Source: a virus. From it: 35,290 nt of DNA. Positions within the stretch are counted from its first letter, which is position 1. Every line of letters starts with the position of its first letter. Where the stretch lies: positions 1-35,290 of the IMG/VR virus record IMGVR_UViG_3300033143_002548. One strand, given 5' to 3'. The notes below the pieces were generated by a model. The model saw only the letters and a program-made list of their open reading frames with translations. It was not told the DNA's origin and searched no databases. The translations under genes and the position numbers were made by a program. Positions 21,939 to 28,682 of this stretch are shown one piece after another.

Positions 21939-22890
21939 GCGCCGCCTCCAGCAGGGACTTGAGTTGGTCGTCGGTCATGTCGGTTCTGCCCACGTCGGAC
22001 AAGCCAAGCGCATCTTTCGCCCTGTCACGCGGCCCGGCGGGTATCATGTCCAACACGTTCAGCGCCTGCTCGCGGTCGAACGCCGCCGCCGGGAATGGGT
22101 CGTCTTTGGGCGGCTTCCCCTTCTTTCCCCGCCCGTCCTTTGGCTGCGGCCCGGCGGGCGGCGCGTTGGTCGGGTTGTCGGCATATTCGATGGGCGCATC
22201 CATGCTTGCTCTCATACCTTGGTCCTCGACAAGGGCGGTCTGCAGCGCGTGCATCTCTACGCTGAGCATCCCCCATTTCGTCAACAGCTCTTTTACTACT
22301 GTCTTGAGCGCCATCGCGTCGAAGTTTGTGAACCACGGGCTATCCTTCTTCTTCGCCCGATACGCGGCACTAAACTTCTCTGCGTGCGTGGCCACGTCGG
22401 CTTTTGTCCTGTATATCGTGTGCTCGTACCCGCTCACCAACATCATGTAGGCCGCGTAACCAGTCACAACATCCGACGTTGCCGCGTCGAAGTCGAATGT
22501 GGCTTCTCCGCGCAACTTGTCTTGTTTGATGAGTTCGCCCTCGCGAACAACGACGGCGTTAAGGTGCTTATACTGGCCTGTCCGCAACGCAAGCTGAACG
22601 AAGCCCTTGTACCCCATCTGGAACTGAGCCTTGCCCGCGTATGGAACGATATGGGCAAAGCCAAGGTTCGGGTTGATAGGCAAGTCCAACGTGGCCGCCG
22701 TCATCGCGCTCGCCAAGATGCTTTTCGGGTCGGCCTTCTGCAGCTGCGCACTTGACTGCACGGCAGAAATCAGGCTTGACGCGAACTGAGGCCCGCGCTT
22801 GCCAAGCACCGATTCAATCCGCGCCTTAACGTAGTCGGTCGCCACCAGCGCCTTGATGTCGTTCGTGTGTTTCGCTATTGCTGTTGTCAT
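21928..22890 (-). CDS. recT: RecT single-strand annealing protein, 320 aa
   Basis: The body of the protein is RecT-like: SSLISAVQSSAQLQKADPKS, then SILASAMTAATLDLPINP and LGFAHIVPYAGKAQFQMGYK, followed by KGFVQLALRTGQYKHLNAV and an EFxFD-like segment (FDFDAATSD). RecT coats and anneals single-stranded DNA and promotes strand exchange. The C-terminal 90 residues are Pro/Lys/Asp-rich and variable, as in many RecT proteins. ATG 22890 overlaps the upstream stop after GGGGGAGGAAGACGA. Confidence 0.93.
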   Translation of the reverse strand: MTTAIAKHTNDIKALVATDYVKARIESVLGKRGPQFASSLISAVQSSAQLQKADPKSILASAMTAATLDLPINPNLGFAHIVPYAGKAQFQMGYKGFVQLALRTGQYKHLNAVVVREGELIKQDKLRGEATFDFDAATSDVVTGYAAYMMLVSGYEHTIYRTKADVATHAEKFSAAYRAKKKDSPWFTNFDAMALKTVVKELLTKWGMLSVEMHALQTALVEDQGMRASMDAPIEYADNPTNAPPAGPQPKDGRGKKGKPPKDDPFPAAAFDREQALNVLDMIPAGPRDRAKDALGLSDVGRTDMTDDQLKSLLEAAREA

Positions 22891-23138
22891 TCGTCTTCCT
22901 CCCCCTTGTCTCGTTGTCCGTCTTCTCCGTCGGGCAGCACGCCCCACACCTCGCCGCGCCCCTCGCAGTTGCCGCACGGCTCGCCCCACACGTCCGCGTA
23001 ATTGTCGGGGTCGCCCTTGCACGCGGGGCATTCAACATCGCCATGCGCCACGCCCGTTGTATCACAGTCCGGGCACGGGAACCTATCCATGTACTCGCTT
23101 GACTGCCAGCGCGTTCCGAGGCATGCGGGGCATTTCAT
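22887..23138 (-). CDS. DnaJ-type zinc-finger protein, 83 aa
   Basis: Four CxxC(x)G-like motifs (CPACLG, CPDCDTTG, CPACKG, CGNCEGRG) give the repeated pattern of the DnaJ central cysteine-rich domain, without a J domain. Free-standing copies are common in phages; they bind two zinc ions and may act in protein-protein or nucleic-acid contacts. The C-terminus is strongly acidic. ATG 23138 shares a base with the upstream stop (TGATG) after AGGGGTATTG. Confidence 0.75.
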   Translation of the reverse strand: MKCPACLGTRWQSSEYMDRFPCPDCDTTGVAHGDVECPACKGDPDNYADVWGEPCGNCEGRGEVWGVLPDGEDGQRDKGEEDE

Positions 23139-23509
23139 CACAATACCCCTGTCCGTCGTTCCTCGCCTCCGACGAGGAATTCAAATCCGTGCCCATAATA
23201 TCCGTTGTGCGCATTAAACAGGTGCAGGAACTGTTCTGCGTCGCCGTTTGTCATGCGGAAGATCGCCATATCCCCCTCTTCGAGCACGTCGTATTTGCCA
23301 GGCATATCCTGCCATTTACGAAAATATGCAGGGTCGAATGCCCACCCAGTCAGGTCTGGATCGTCGCCGCGTTCGACGATCTCCATCATGGGGTTGTCGG
23401 CGATGAACCAGTCGGCGTGCTCACAACAATTTTGGTCCATATCATACCCAAGCACGACGTTGTTCTCATCTACAAAGTTGACCTTGCAGTCTACGCGAAA
23501 CAGTTTCAT
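23138..23509 (-). CDS. Hypothetical acidic protein, 123 aa
   Basis: No named family assigned with certainty. Distinctive patches are NCCEHADWF near residue 28 and FLHLFNAHNGYYGHGFEF near the end; the latter (HNGYYGHxF) recurs in a family of small phage and bacterial proteins of unknown function. It is rich in Asp/Glu and aromatic residues. ATG 23509 overlaps the upstream stop (ATGA). Confidence 0.6.
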   Translation of the reverse strand: MKLFRVDCKVNFVDENNVVLGYDMDQNCCEHADWFIADNPMMEIVERGDDPDLTGWAFDPAYFRKWQDMPGKYDVLEEGDMAIFRMTNGDAEQFLHLFNAHNGYYGHGFEFLVGGEERRTGVL

Positions 23510-24084
23510 TCTGCGCCCTCCGATTCGCTCTTCGTCTTTGGCGGCCACCCTATACTCGCGAGATCTATCTCACGCACAACCCGGCACCGATGCACGCGGA
23601 ATTTACCGTCGGACGCGATTGGAATACACGCGATGTCGGCGCGGCCAAATTCTACAACCAGCACGCGATATCCCTCCCGCCACTCTTTCAGACACCAGTC
23701 AAGCGTTGCGAGGTTGATGCCCGGCGCACACTGGATGGCGTCGTCCGTGTCTGCGTCATCGACGCTAACCTGCTCGCCAACGCGATACTCGATGCCGCCC
23801 TTGATTGGTCCATATCCTTCTTCCGTCACCAACTTGTACGCGCGAATCTTGCCGACCTGGTCAAGAAGAATGCAAAGAGGCGAACAGAGCTGCTTACACA
23901 CCCCATCCGCGCCCGTCAAATACGCGCCCGTCAAATACGCGCCCGTCAAATGCGCGCCCGTCAAATGCGCGCCCGTCAAATCCGCGCCCTTGCCGACCGC
24001 CGCCTCGACAATTAGCCTCAACGATCCAAAACTCCCCGAGAACAAAACGGACCCGCTCCGGCGATGCTTAACTTCAATCTTCAT
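23506..24084 (-). CDS. Pentapeptide-repeat protein with C-terminal phage domain, 192 aa
   Basis: Residues about 34-61 are a pentapeptide repeat (ADLTG, AHLTG x2, AYLTG x2, AD), too few coils for a DNA-mimic like Qnr. The C-terminal domain (YGPIKGGIEYRVGEQV, GINLATLDWC, IASDGKFRVHRCRVV) matches a DUF5758-type domain often fused to such repeats in phages, function unknown. It is the first gene of the minus-strand early operon. The repeat is encoded by five near-identical 15-bp units. Confidence 0.7.
   Translation of the reverse strand: MKIEVKHRRSGSVLFSGSFGSLRLIVEAAVGKGADLTGAHLTGAHLTGAYLTGAYLTGADGVCKQLCSPLCILLDQVGKIRAYKLVTEEGYGPIKGGIEYRVGEQVSVDDADTDDAIQCAPGINLATLDWCLKEWREGYRVLVVEFGRADIACIPIASDGKFRVHRCRVVREIDLASIGWPPKTKSESEGAE
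23909..23983 (-). repeat. Five tandem 15-bp units encoding LTGAx pentapeptides
   Basis: Units GCGCCCGTCAAATAC/TGC/TCC (plus-strand reading) occur at 23909, 23924, 23939, 23954 and 23969. They differ only in the last codon positions (Tyr, Tyr, His, His, Asp). The DNA identity implies recent expansion by slippage or recombination, not ancient protein repeats. Confidence 0.9.
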
Positions 24085-24328
24085 GCTCCCCCCGCTTTAC
24101 CGACAGACACGGACGGGACCGGGGTCGCGTAGCATGATGAGCCAGAGAGCGAACGCACCGGCCCCGCCGCGTGTGGTTTCAGGTCGGTTTTGCGACTCAT
24201 CATGCGGCAACCCTACGCCCGCGCCGCCAGAGTGTCAACAATTATTTTCAATTTGTTTCGCTTTTTTTCTTGCGTTGCGATTGGCGGCGGTGTACGGTGC
24301 CCGGCGAACATCGGAAAGGGGGCGGCGA
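24085..24328. promoter_or_regulatory. Divergent early control region
   Basis: This 244-bp gene-free stretch separates the two early operons, which start at 24084 (leftward) and 24329 (rightward). Leftward candidate promoter: TTGACA (24238-24233), 17-nt spacer, TAGGGT (215-210 of 24 kb). Rightward candidate: TTGCGT (24270-24275), 17-nt spacer, TACGGT (24293-24298). Both -10 hexamers are weak, so activation may be needed. An AT-rich tract (about 24234-24270) stands out in the GC-rich region. A 10-bp inverted repeat lies between. Confidence 0.55.
24132..24205. promoter_or_regulatory. 10-bp inverted repeat, possible operator pair
   Basis: GCATGATGAG (24132-24141) and its exact complement CTCATCATGC (24196-24205) are separated by 54 bp, about five helical turns. 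Centre-to-centre spacing of 64 bp would put two protein molecules on the same face of the helix. The site lies just downstream of the leftward candidate -10, in the leader of the leftward operon. A repressor or looping site is inferred. Confidence 0.5.
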
Positions 24329-24595
24329 ATGACGATAGGAAAGCCGGATATGGCGGCAACGACAATATCAACTATGACAGACCTTGAGGCGTTCGAATGT
24401 CTGATAGATCGGTTTGGCATCACAAGACCCTTGTTCGTGCGGTTTGACGACAAAGACGGCGCAACCACATTCACGCTGGCCCCGAGTCACGACGGAGACA
24501 ACGAAGCAAAGATCGCGGGCGTTCCGTGGACGAGCGCGGATGTGGTTTTTGGCAAGGACGGAAGATTCCATCAAGTCGTTATGTACGGAGACTGA
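24329..24595 (+). CDS. Small hypothetical protein, 88 aa
   Basis: First gene of the rightward early operon. Soluble and mixed alpha/beta, with a hydrophobic strand RPLFVRFDDKDGATTFTL and a C-terminal DVVFGKDGRFHQVVMYGD. Similar small proteins with a final FxxxGxFxxV strand are frequent in phage early regions. The function is unknown. ATG 24329 sits in the repeated GGGGGCGGCGAATGA leader. Confidence 0.6.
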   Translation: MTIGKPDMAATTISTMTDLEAFECLIDRFGITRPLFVRFDDKDGATTFTLAPSHDGDNEAKIAGVPWTSADVVFGKDGRFHQVVMYGD

Positions 24596-24612
24596 CGAAG
24601 AGGGGGCGGCGA

Positions 24613-24885
24613 ATGAAGTCACTCGATCCAGTGTATTGCAGTGCGCGTGTAAGGCATGGATGGCACGACCACCAATGCAGCCGAAAGGCGGTGCGTGGCG
24701 GTTGGTGCATGCAACACCACCCGGACTCTGTTAGGGCTAGGCGTGCGGCCACCATAGCGCGATACGACGCCAAGTGGACGAGGGCTCCTGTGATGTTGCT
24801 CGCAACGGCCTGCAAACGAATCAAGCAACTAGAGGCGCGAGTTGCCGCGTTGACGGTAGCGGCAGGAAAAGGGGGCGGCGAATGA
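24613..24885 (+). CDS. Small Cys/His protein, 90 aa
   Basis: C9, C22, C32 and H35/H36 (QCSRKAVRGGWCMQHHPD) form a likely zinc knuckle typical of small phage proteins with a GxCxxHxP motif. Residues about 66-85 are a short coiled coil (CKRIKQLEARVAALT). ATG 24613 follows a second copy of GGGGGCGGCGAATGA. Function unknown; possibly nucleic-acid binding. Confidence 0.6.
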   Translation: MKSLDPVYCSARVRHGWHDHQCSRKAVRGGWCMQHHPDSVRARRAATIARYDAKWTRAPVMLLATACKRIKQLEARVAALTVAAGKGGGE

Positions 24886-25067
24886 CGAAAGCAAAAAGAG
24901 GAATGTGGCAGAGGAACTACGCGAAGACGCGCGGCAAGGCTGTGTTCATCGGAGGGCGTATTCCGTGGACGCTCGGGAGGTCCGTGCGGGCGCAGGCCAA
25001 GCGGCGCGGCATGACGATCACCGCCGCGATGATCGAAGCGTGGGAAGGGTGGGCGGCGAGGATATGA
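24882..25067 (+). CDS. Small basic protein, possible ribbon-helix-helix regulator, 61 aa
   Basis: A short strand (AVFIGGRIPWTLG) is followed by two predicted helices, SVRAQAKRRGM and TITAAMIEAWEGWAA. This is the size and pattern of Arc/MetJ-type ribbon-helix-helix DNA-binding proteins. It lies near the divergent control region, so autoregulation is plausible. ATG 24882 overlaps the upstream stop inside the third copy of the leader motif. The fold is a guess from pattern only. Confidence 0.5.
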   Translation: MTKAKRGMWQRNYAKTRGKAVFIGGRIPWTLGRSVRAQAKRRGMTITAAMIEAWEGWAARI

Positions 25068-25267
25068 GGACAGAGAAAAACAGAAAAGAACGATGCGACG
25101 AATGTAAGTTTTTCCGCGTGCGGCGGTGGTTCCTCGATGCGATGACTGCCGGGGTGGAGATCCCAGAGACATTGCGCGAAACGGCCTCGGTTTGCGTGCG
25201 GTATCCGGGGGCGATCATTACCGCATCAGACGGGTGGTGCGGGGAGTATGCGGCGGGGTCCGAATGA
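25064..25267 (+). CDS. Small zinc-site protein, 67 aa
   Basis: C11/C14 (RCDECKFFR), C44 (VCVRYPG) and C59 (GWCGEY) give the CxxC...CxRYP...WCGE pattern of a widespread family of small phage proteins with one probable structural zinc. The function is unknown. ATG 25064 and the stop both overlap neighbouring genes by 4 nt. Confidence 0.65.
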   Translation: MRTEKNRKERCDECKFFRVRRWFLDAMTAGVEIPETLRETASVCVRYPGAIITASDGWCGEYAAGSE

Positions 25268-25398
25268 CCAAGCTATTCCCGACGATCCTGATCGTGCTGG
25301 ACGTGTGCGCGGCGCTGGCGTACGTACCGAGCGGGGACTGGCGCAAGGTGGTGTACTGGTGCGCGGCGGGTGTTTTGACTACCGTTGTGACCTACTGA
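25264..25398 (+). CDS. Small membrane protein, 44 aa
   Basis: Two hydrophobic stretches (FPTILIVLDVCAALAYV and VVYWCAAGVLTTVV) around a short polar turn suggest a two-helix inner-membrane hairpin. ATG 25264 overlaps the upstream stop (ATGA). No family recognised; the size is compatible with a small holin or inhibitor, without further support. Confidence 0.55.
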   Translation: MTKLFPTILIVLDVCAALAYVPSGDWRKVVYWCAAGVLTTVVTY

Positions 25399-25407
25399 GG
25401 AGACGTG

Positions 25408-26130
25408 ATGGACAAGGATGCATGGCCGCCGCCGGGCGTGACGCCGTACTACGCCGACGATCACGTCCGCATCATCCACGCAGACAATCGGGACGTGCTG
25501 CCGGTGTTGCCGAAGGTGGATCTTGTTTTGACTGATCCGCCGTATGGCACGGAAGACTTGGGAGGAGGGTACGGCAGGAGACAGAACCACGACCCCAAGG
25601 GGCGATTTGGTCGACGTATTGCAGGCGACAAAGACTTGTCTGTTATGCGCGACGCGGTGTTGGCTCTGGTACTGGCCCCCGTCGCCGTTGCCGTCGCCTT
25701 TTGCTCGGCGCGGAAAAGGCATGAGTCCGAGTCTTTGTGGCGCGACAATGGTTGGCAGTATCGCGGCGAATTGATTTGGGACAAGCAGACGCCGGGCCTT
25801 GGCCACACCATTCGCTATACTCACGAGACGGCCATGGCATTCTATCGCGGCGATGTCCCCACCCCCGATCGCGCCGCTTTGTCGATTGTTCGACAACAGG
25901 TGTCTCACAAAAACACACAAGACCGGCATCCGCACGAAAAGCCTGTCAAATTCTGGATCAACGCGGCAAGGTTGTGCCCCGGATTGATCCTTGATCCATT
26001 CATGGGGTCCGGAACTACGCTCCGCGCCGCCAAGGATTTGAACCGCCGCGCTATCGGGGTTGAAATATCCGAGGAGTACTGCGAAATCGGAGCGCGTCGC
26101 ATGCAGCAGGAGGTGCTTGGCTTTGGATGA
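25408..26130 (+). CDS. DNA methyltransferase, DPPY type (N6-A or N4-C), 240 aa
   Basis: S-adenosylmethionine-dependent DNA amino-methyltransferase. Catalytic motif DPPYG lies at 43-47 and the SAM-binding motif FMGSGTT at about 198-204, then AIGVEISEEYCEIGARR. With DPPY before FxGxG, the order is the beta class. Length is usual for solitary phage methylases. It probably protects phage DNA from host restriction; no cognate endonuclease lies next to it. ATG 25408 is preferred over GTG 25405 for its spacing from GAGGAGAC. Confidence 0.9.
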   Translation: MDKDAWPPPGVTPYYADDHVRIIHADNRDVLPVLPKVDLVLTDPPYGTEDLGGGYGRRQNHDPKGRFGRRIAGDKDLSVMRDAVLALVLAPVAVAVAFCSARKRHESESLWRDNGWQYRGELIWDKQTPGLGHTIRYTHETAMAFYRGDVPTPDRAALSIVRQQVSHKNTQDRHPHEKPVKFWINAARLCPGLILDPFMGSGTTLRAAKDLNRRAIGVEISEEYCEIGARRMQQEVLGFG

Positions 26131-26140
26131 GGAGAAGCAA

Positions 26141-26446
26141 ATGACTGACAAGATCGTGCCCTACGACCACACGCCGATAAGTGACGAGCTACACCCAACG
26201 TCCGTGCGCTCGCTCACCACCCCGCATGGTTCACGGGTGGAGGTGGGCCGCCAGAAGCTGCCCGACGGCGACCTCTACGTCCACCGGCTGTACCACCCGA
26301 AAGGCGACGGCACCACGTCCGAACTCACGTTCTCGCTGAGCCCGGACGCATGCCTTGCGCTGGCGGTGCTGTACGAATCTCACGGGTTGCTGCGGCCTTT
26401 CAGCGTGCACGAGCCCAAGCCGAAAAAAGAGAAACCCGCAACATGA
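26141..26446 (+). CDS. Hypothetical protein, 101 aa
   Basis: Unrecognised. The body has a beta pattern with PHGSRVEVGRQKLPDGDLYV and a hydrophobic helix DACLALAVLYESHGLL. The C-terminus is Pro/Lys-rich (EPKPKKEKPAT). Good ribosome-binding site (GGATGAGGAGAAGCAA) before ATG 26141; its stop overlaps the next start. Confidence 0.55.
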   Translation: MTDKIVPYDHTPISDELHPTSVRSLTTPHGSRVEVGRQKLPDGDLYVHRLYHPKGDGTTSELTFSLSPDACLALAVLYESHGLLRPFSVHEPKPKKEKPAT

Positions 26447-26649
26447 TCGCAACCCACAAACCAAGCTCACTCCAGGCAAGAAGCGGTCACGCGATTGTGC
26501 AGCAAGGCACCGGCCTGCGCGGTGTCCCGGAATGCCCGTCGTGCGCACACGGGTTACTTGACGCCGGGCGTGGTCCATTCATGCGTTGCAACGAATGCGG
26601 CGCAACGTTCACGTATATGGAACTGGCAGAAAAGAACATCCTGCGATAG
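26443..26649 (+). CDS. Zinc-ribbon protein, 68 aa
   Basis: C31/C34 (CPSC) and C49/C52 (CNEC) frame a Gly-rich loop and are followed by GATFTYMEL, a classic small zinc ribbon. The N-terminal 25 residues are Ser/Gln/Gly-rich and flexible. ATG 26443 overlaps the upstream stop. Nucleic-acid or polymerase binding is possible; no target visible. Confidence 0.6.
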   Translation: MIATHKPSSLQARSGHAIVQQGTGLRGVPECPSCAHGLLDAGRGPFMRCNECGATFTYMELAEKNILR

Positions 26650-26698
26650 AGGAAAATAGGTGTTGACATCCCCGCCACGCAATACACAGAGGAGTGAC

Positions 26699-26956
26699 AT
26701 GAGCGACAAGAGGACATTCACGTTGCAAGTCGAGCGCATCACGACGGAAACCCATCCCAGTGAAATCGTGGCCCTTTTCCGTATGTCGTTGCCGTTGGCG
26801 TCGATGGCGAGCATGTACGCGTTTGTGTATGACGCATACGGGGAGGGATGTATCTGTGCCGAGACACCGAAAGGGTGGCTGACGGTATGCAGAAAACCAT
26901 CCAAGAAATCCTTGACACGCCCGCCGATCCCGCGTAGGGTGGCGGTAGAACACTAG
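26699..26956 (+). CDS. Hypothetical protein, 85 aa
   Basis: Unrecognised soluble protein with a hydrophobic helix (LFRMSLPLASMASMYAFVYD) and a basic C-terminal third. ATG 26699 follows AGAGGAGTGAC. It is preceded by a 49-nt gap, one of the few in this operon, that includes a TTGACA hexamer (26663-26668) without a convincing -10. Confidence 0.5.
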   Translation: MSDKRTFTLQVERITTETHPSEIVALFRMSLPLASMASMYAFVYDAYGEGCICAETPKGWLTVCRKPSKKSLTRPPIPRRVAVEH

Positions 26957-26970
26957 GAGTGAGGATCGCA

Positions 26971-27081
26971 ATGCGTAAACACGCCTCCCTGATACGTTCC
27001 AATCTTGGCCCCGTTCGCGGGCAGCCTTGCTCTTGGTGTTCTGCGTTGACGGGAGGCTTTTTCTTTGGAGGTGCGCTATGA
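26971..27081 (+). CDS. Possible small protein or leader peptide, 36 aa
   Basis: ATG 26971 follows CTAGGAGTGAGGATCGCA and ends in TGA that overlaps the next start (ATGA at 27078). The peptide contains CSWC and ends in TGGFFFGGAL. GCCTCCC (26983-26989) and GGGAGGC (27051-27057), followed by a T-rich run, could pair across the frame, so it may be a leader peptide over an attenuator. Either role is uncertain. Confidence 0.35.
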   Translation: MRKHASLIRSNLGPVRGQPCSWCSALTGGFFFGGAL

Positions 27082-27290
27082 GATGTTTCTTTTGCAGAAA
27101 ACCACACACCCCTGCCGACCGCTTGATGGTGGCTCGCGTGTGGATAGCAAGCGGGAGAGAAGAAGACGACACACCATACGGGTTCTGCGCAGATTGCCTG
27201 CAAGGCATGACGGCGGCTGAGTTTTGGAGGCGGATTGCCGTGTGCGAAGCGTTTGGGGTTGCCGAGTTTGGCTCCGAGGACGGTTCGTGA
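27078..27290 (+). CDS. Zinc-ribbon small protein, 70 aa
   Basis: C3/C6 (CFFCRK) and C37/C40 (CADC) give a two-knuckle zinc ribbon with about 30 residues between. The C-terminal half is helical (TAAEFWRRIAVCEAFG). ATG 27078 follows GGAGGTGCGCT. The stop overlaps the GTG of the replication initiator (GTGA), so the two are coupled; a replication accessory role is possible. Confidence 0.6.
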   Translation: MRCFFCRKPHTPADRLMVARVWIASGREEDDTPYGFCADCLQGMTAAEFWRRIAVCEAFGVAEFGSEDGS

Positions 27291-28090
27291 ACATACACGG
27301 GCGATACGTTCTCCTGTACCACAAACTACTGGATAGCCCGATATTCGCAAGCGAACCATTGTTAAAACTTGCCGTATGGTGTCTGCTCAAAGCAAACAGG
27401 TATCCACACACCACAGCGATGAAAACTGGCAAGGGAGAAACGCTTGTGAGCCTGAAACCCGGGCAGCTCGTATTCGGGCGCCATACAGCGGCGCAAGAAT
27501 TGGGCATGAAAGGCACCACGATACGCTGCCGAATGCTGAAACTCAAAGAACTGGGCTTTCTTGACATGCAATCTGACACCCATTACAGCGTGATAACCAT
27601 TGCGAAATGGGGAGAATATCAGATTCCGCCAGATGAAGTTGACAGGCAAGTTGACACCCAACTGACAACCAACTGCCAACCAACTGACAACCAACTGACA
27701 CACTCTAGAGGGATAGATAGACATAAAGATAAAGGGATTAAGAACCCCCCTACCCCCCAAGGGGGGATTGCGCTTGAACTCGCAAAGCTCTTGCTTGAAT
27801 CCGTCGAGAAGGCTGAGGGCCGGAAGCTCACCACGAAACCCTCGGCAGGTACCGCACCGATTACTGCGCTCCTCAAAGACGTGACCGAAGACGATATCCG
27901 CAATACAATTGCGTGGTTGTGCAGCGAGAACCTCGCCCGCGATTATCGGTTTGCCGTGCAATCCGGGAAAGCTCTGCGCGAAAAGTGGGACCGCATACAG
28001 GCGGCAATGAACCGAAAGGACGACGGCCATGATCCTCGAAGCAAGACAAATCGCGGAGTCAATCGTGCGTCAGACTACGCAGGCTGTTGA
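27287..28090 (+). CDS. Replication initiator (lambda O / replisome-organizer type), 267 aa
   Basis: The N-terminal domain (about 1-115) reads GRYVLLYHKLLDSPIFASE, LKLAVWCLLKANR, LKPGQLVFGRHTAAQELG, TTIRCRMLKLKELGFL, a winged-helix pattern of phage initiators. A low-complexity Thr/Gln/Asn linker (about 118-155) is encoded by an iteron array. The C-terminal domain (about 160-260) resembles the helicase-loader contact domain of replisome organizers. It is immediately followed by a DnaC-like gene, like lambda O-P. GTG 27287 overlaps the upstream stop. It would bind its own iterons and recruit the host helicase. Confidence 0.8.
   Translation: MNIHGRYVLLYHKLLDSPIFASEPLLKLAVWCLLKANRYPHTTAMKTGKGETLVSLKPGQLVFGRHTAAQELGMKGTTIRCRMLKLKELGFLDMQSDTHYSVITIAKWGEYQIPPDEVDRQVDTQLTTNCQPTDNQLTHSRGIDRHKDKGIKNPPTPQGGIALELAKLLLESVEKAEGRKLTTKPSAGTAPITALLKDVTEDDIRNTIAWLCSENLARDYRFAVQSGKALREKWDRIQAAMNRKDDGHDPRSKTNRGVNRASDYAGC
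27636..27766 (+). other. Candidate replication origin: iterons, A/T-rich tract, palindrome
   Basis: Four directly adjacent 11-bp units lie at 27658 (CCAACTGACAA), 27669 (CCAACTGCCAA), 27680 (CCAACTGACAA) and 27691 (CCAACTGACAC). They are preceded by two AAGTTGACA copies (27636, 27648). A purine/AT-rich tract follows (about 27704-27745), then CCCCCC-AA-GGGGGG (27753-27766). Period 11 is not a multiple of three, so the repeat is maintained at DNA level although it is inside a coding region. This matches the layout of lambda ori within gene O. Confidence 0.75.
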
Positions 28091-28682
28091 CCCCGACCCC
28101 GACGGCTACCTTGCCAAGCGTGCGGAGTACAGGCTGGCAATCCCAGAGAGCTATCGCGGGTGCGAACTGAGCAGGTTTGAGTGGGAGAACCCATCAACCG
28201 TGTGCGCCAACTGTGAGCGGCTGTTGCGTTTTGCTGGCGCGGGTTCACCGGCGGGCCTGTTTTTGTTCGGGGTTTCCGGCAACGGCAAGACACACCTCGC
28301 GGCGGCTGTGGCGAACATCTGGATTGACGCCACCCCGCCCTTGCGGGTTGCGTGGTGCAACGTGCCTCTACGCGGACTGCGGATCCAGGATAGCTACGGC
28401 AGGAACGACACCAGCGCCATGTCGATACTCAAACCCTACATCAACGCCAAGCGGTGTATCATCGACGACCTGGGTACCACCCGCGCCGACTACGTGGCGG
28501 ACGCTATCCGGGTGCTGCTGAACGAACGCGCCGAACGCCGCTGCATCACGCTGATGACCAGCAACCTCACCATTGCGGACATTGCCGCGAAGATTGACGA
28601 ACGGATAGCCGACCGGATTCTGCGGATGTGCGACGTTGTGGAGTTGGACACCAAGAGCTACGCGCTGAGGCGGAAGGAATGA
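28029..28682 (+). CDS. DnaC/IstB-like helicase loader ATPase, 217 aa
   Basis: AAA+ ATPase that would load the replicative helicase. Walker A is GVSGNGKTH (81-89), Walker B IIDDLG (144-149), and sensor-like MTSNL follows (176-180). A Cys pair before the ATPase (VCANCERLL, about 59-62) hints at a metal-binding N-terminus. Similar in length to DnaC (245 aa). ATG 28029 lies inside the initiator gene's end (62-nt overlap) in a different frame. Together with the initiator it forms an O/P-like pair. Confidence 0.88.
   Translation: MILEARQIAESIVRQTTQAVDPDPDGYLAKRAEYRLAIPESYRGCELSRFEWENPSTVCANCERLLRFAGAGSPAGLFLFGVSGNGKTHLAAAVANIWIDATPPLRVAWCNVPLRGLRIQDSYGRNDTSAMSILKPYINAKRCIIDDLGTTRADYVADAIRVLLNERAERRCITLMTSNLTIADIAAKIDERIADRILRMCDVVELDTKSYALRRKE

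Noticed and set aside
23909-23983. CRISPR-like short repeat array
   Set aside because: The 15-bp units are directly adjacent without spacers and encode pentapeptides in frame, so it is a coding tandem repeat.
22853-24328. Long plus-strand open frame upstream of the 88-aa gene (580 codons in total)
   Set aside because: It lies opposite RecT, the DnaJ-type, 123-aa and pentapeptide genes; its translation is low-complexity Arg/Pro/Thr sequence with no motif. Only the last 88 codons from ATG 24329 are accepted.
25273-26151. 292-codon minus-strand frame opposite the DPPY methyltransferase
   Set aside because: The opposite strand has clear DPPY and FMGSGTT motifs; this antisense frame has no domain signature.
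26663-26698. Promoter at the TTGACA before the 85-aa gene
   Set aside because: No acceptable -10 hexamer 16-18 nt downstream; the gap is short and the gene is probably read from the upstream promoter.
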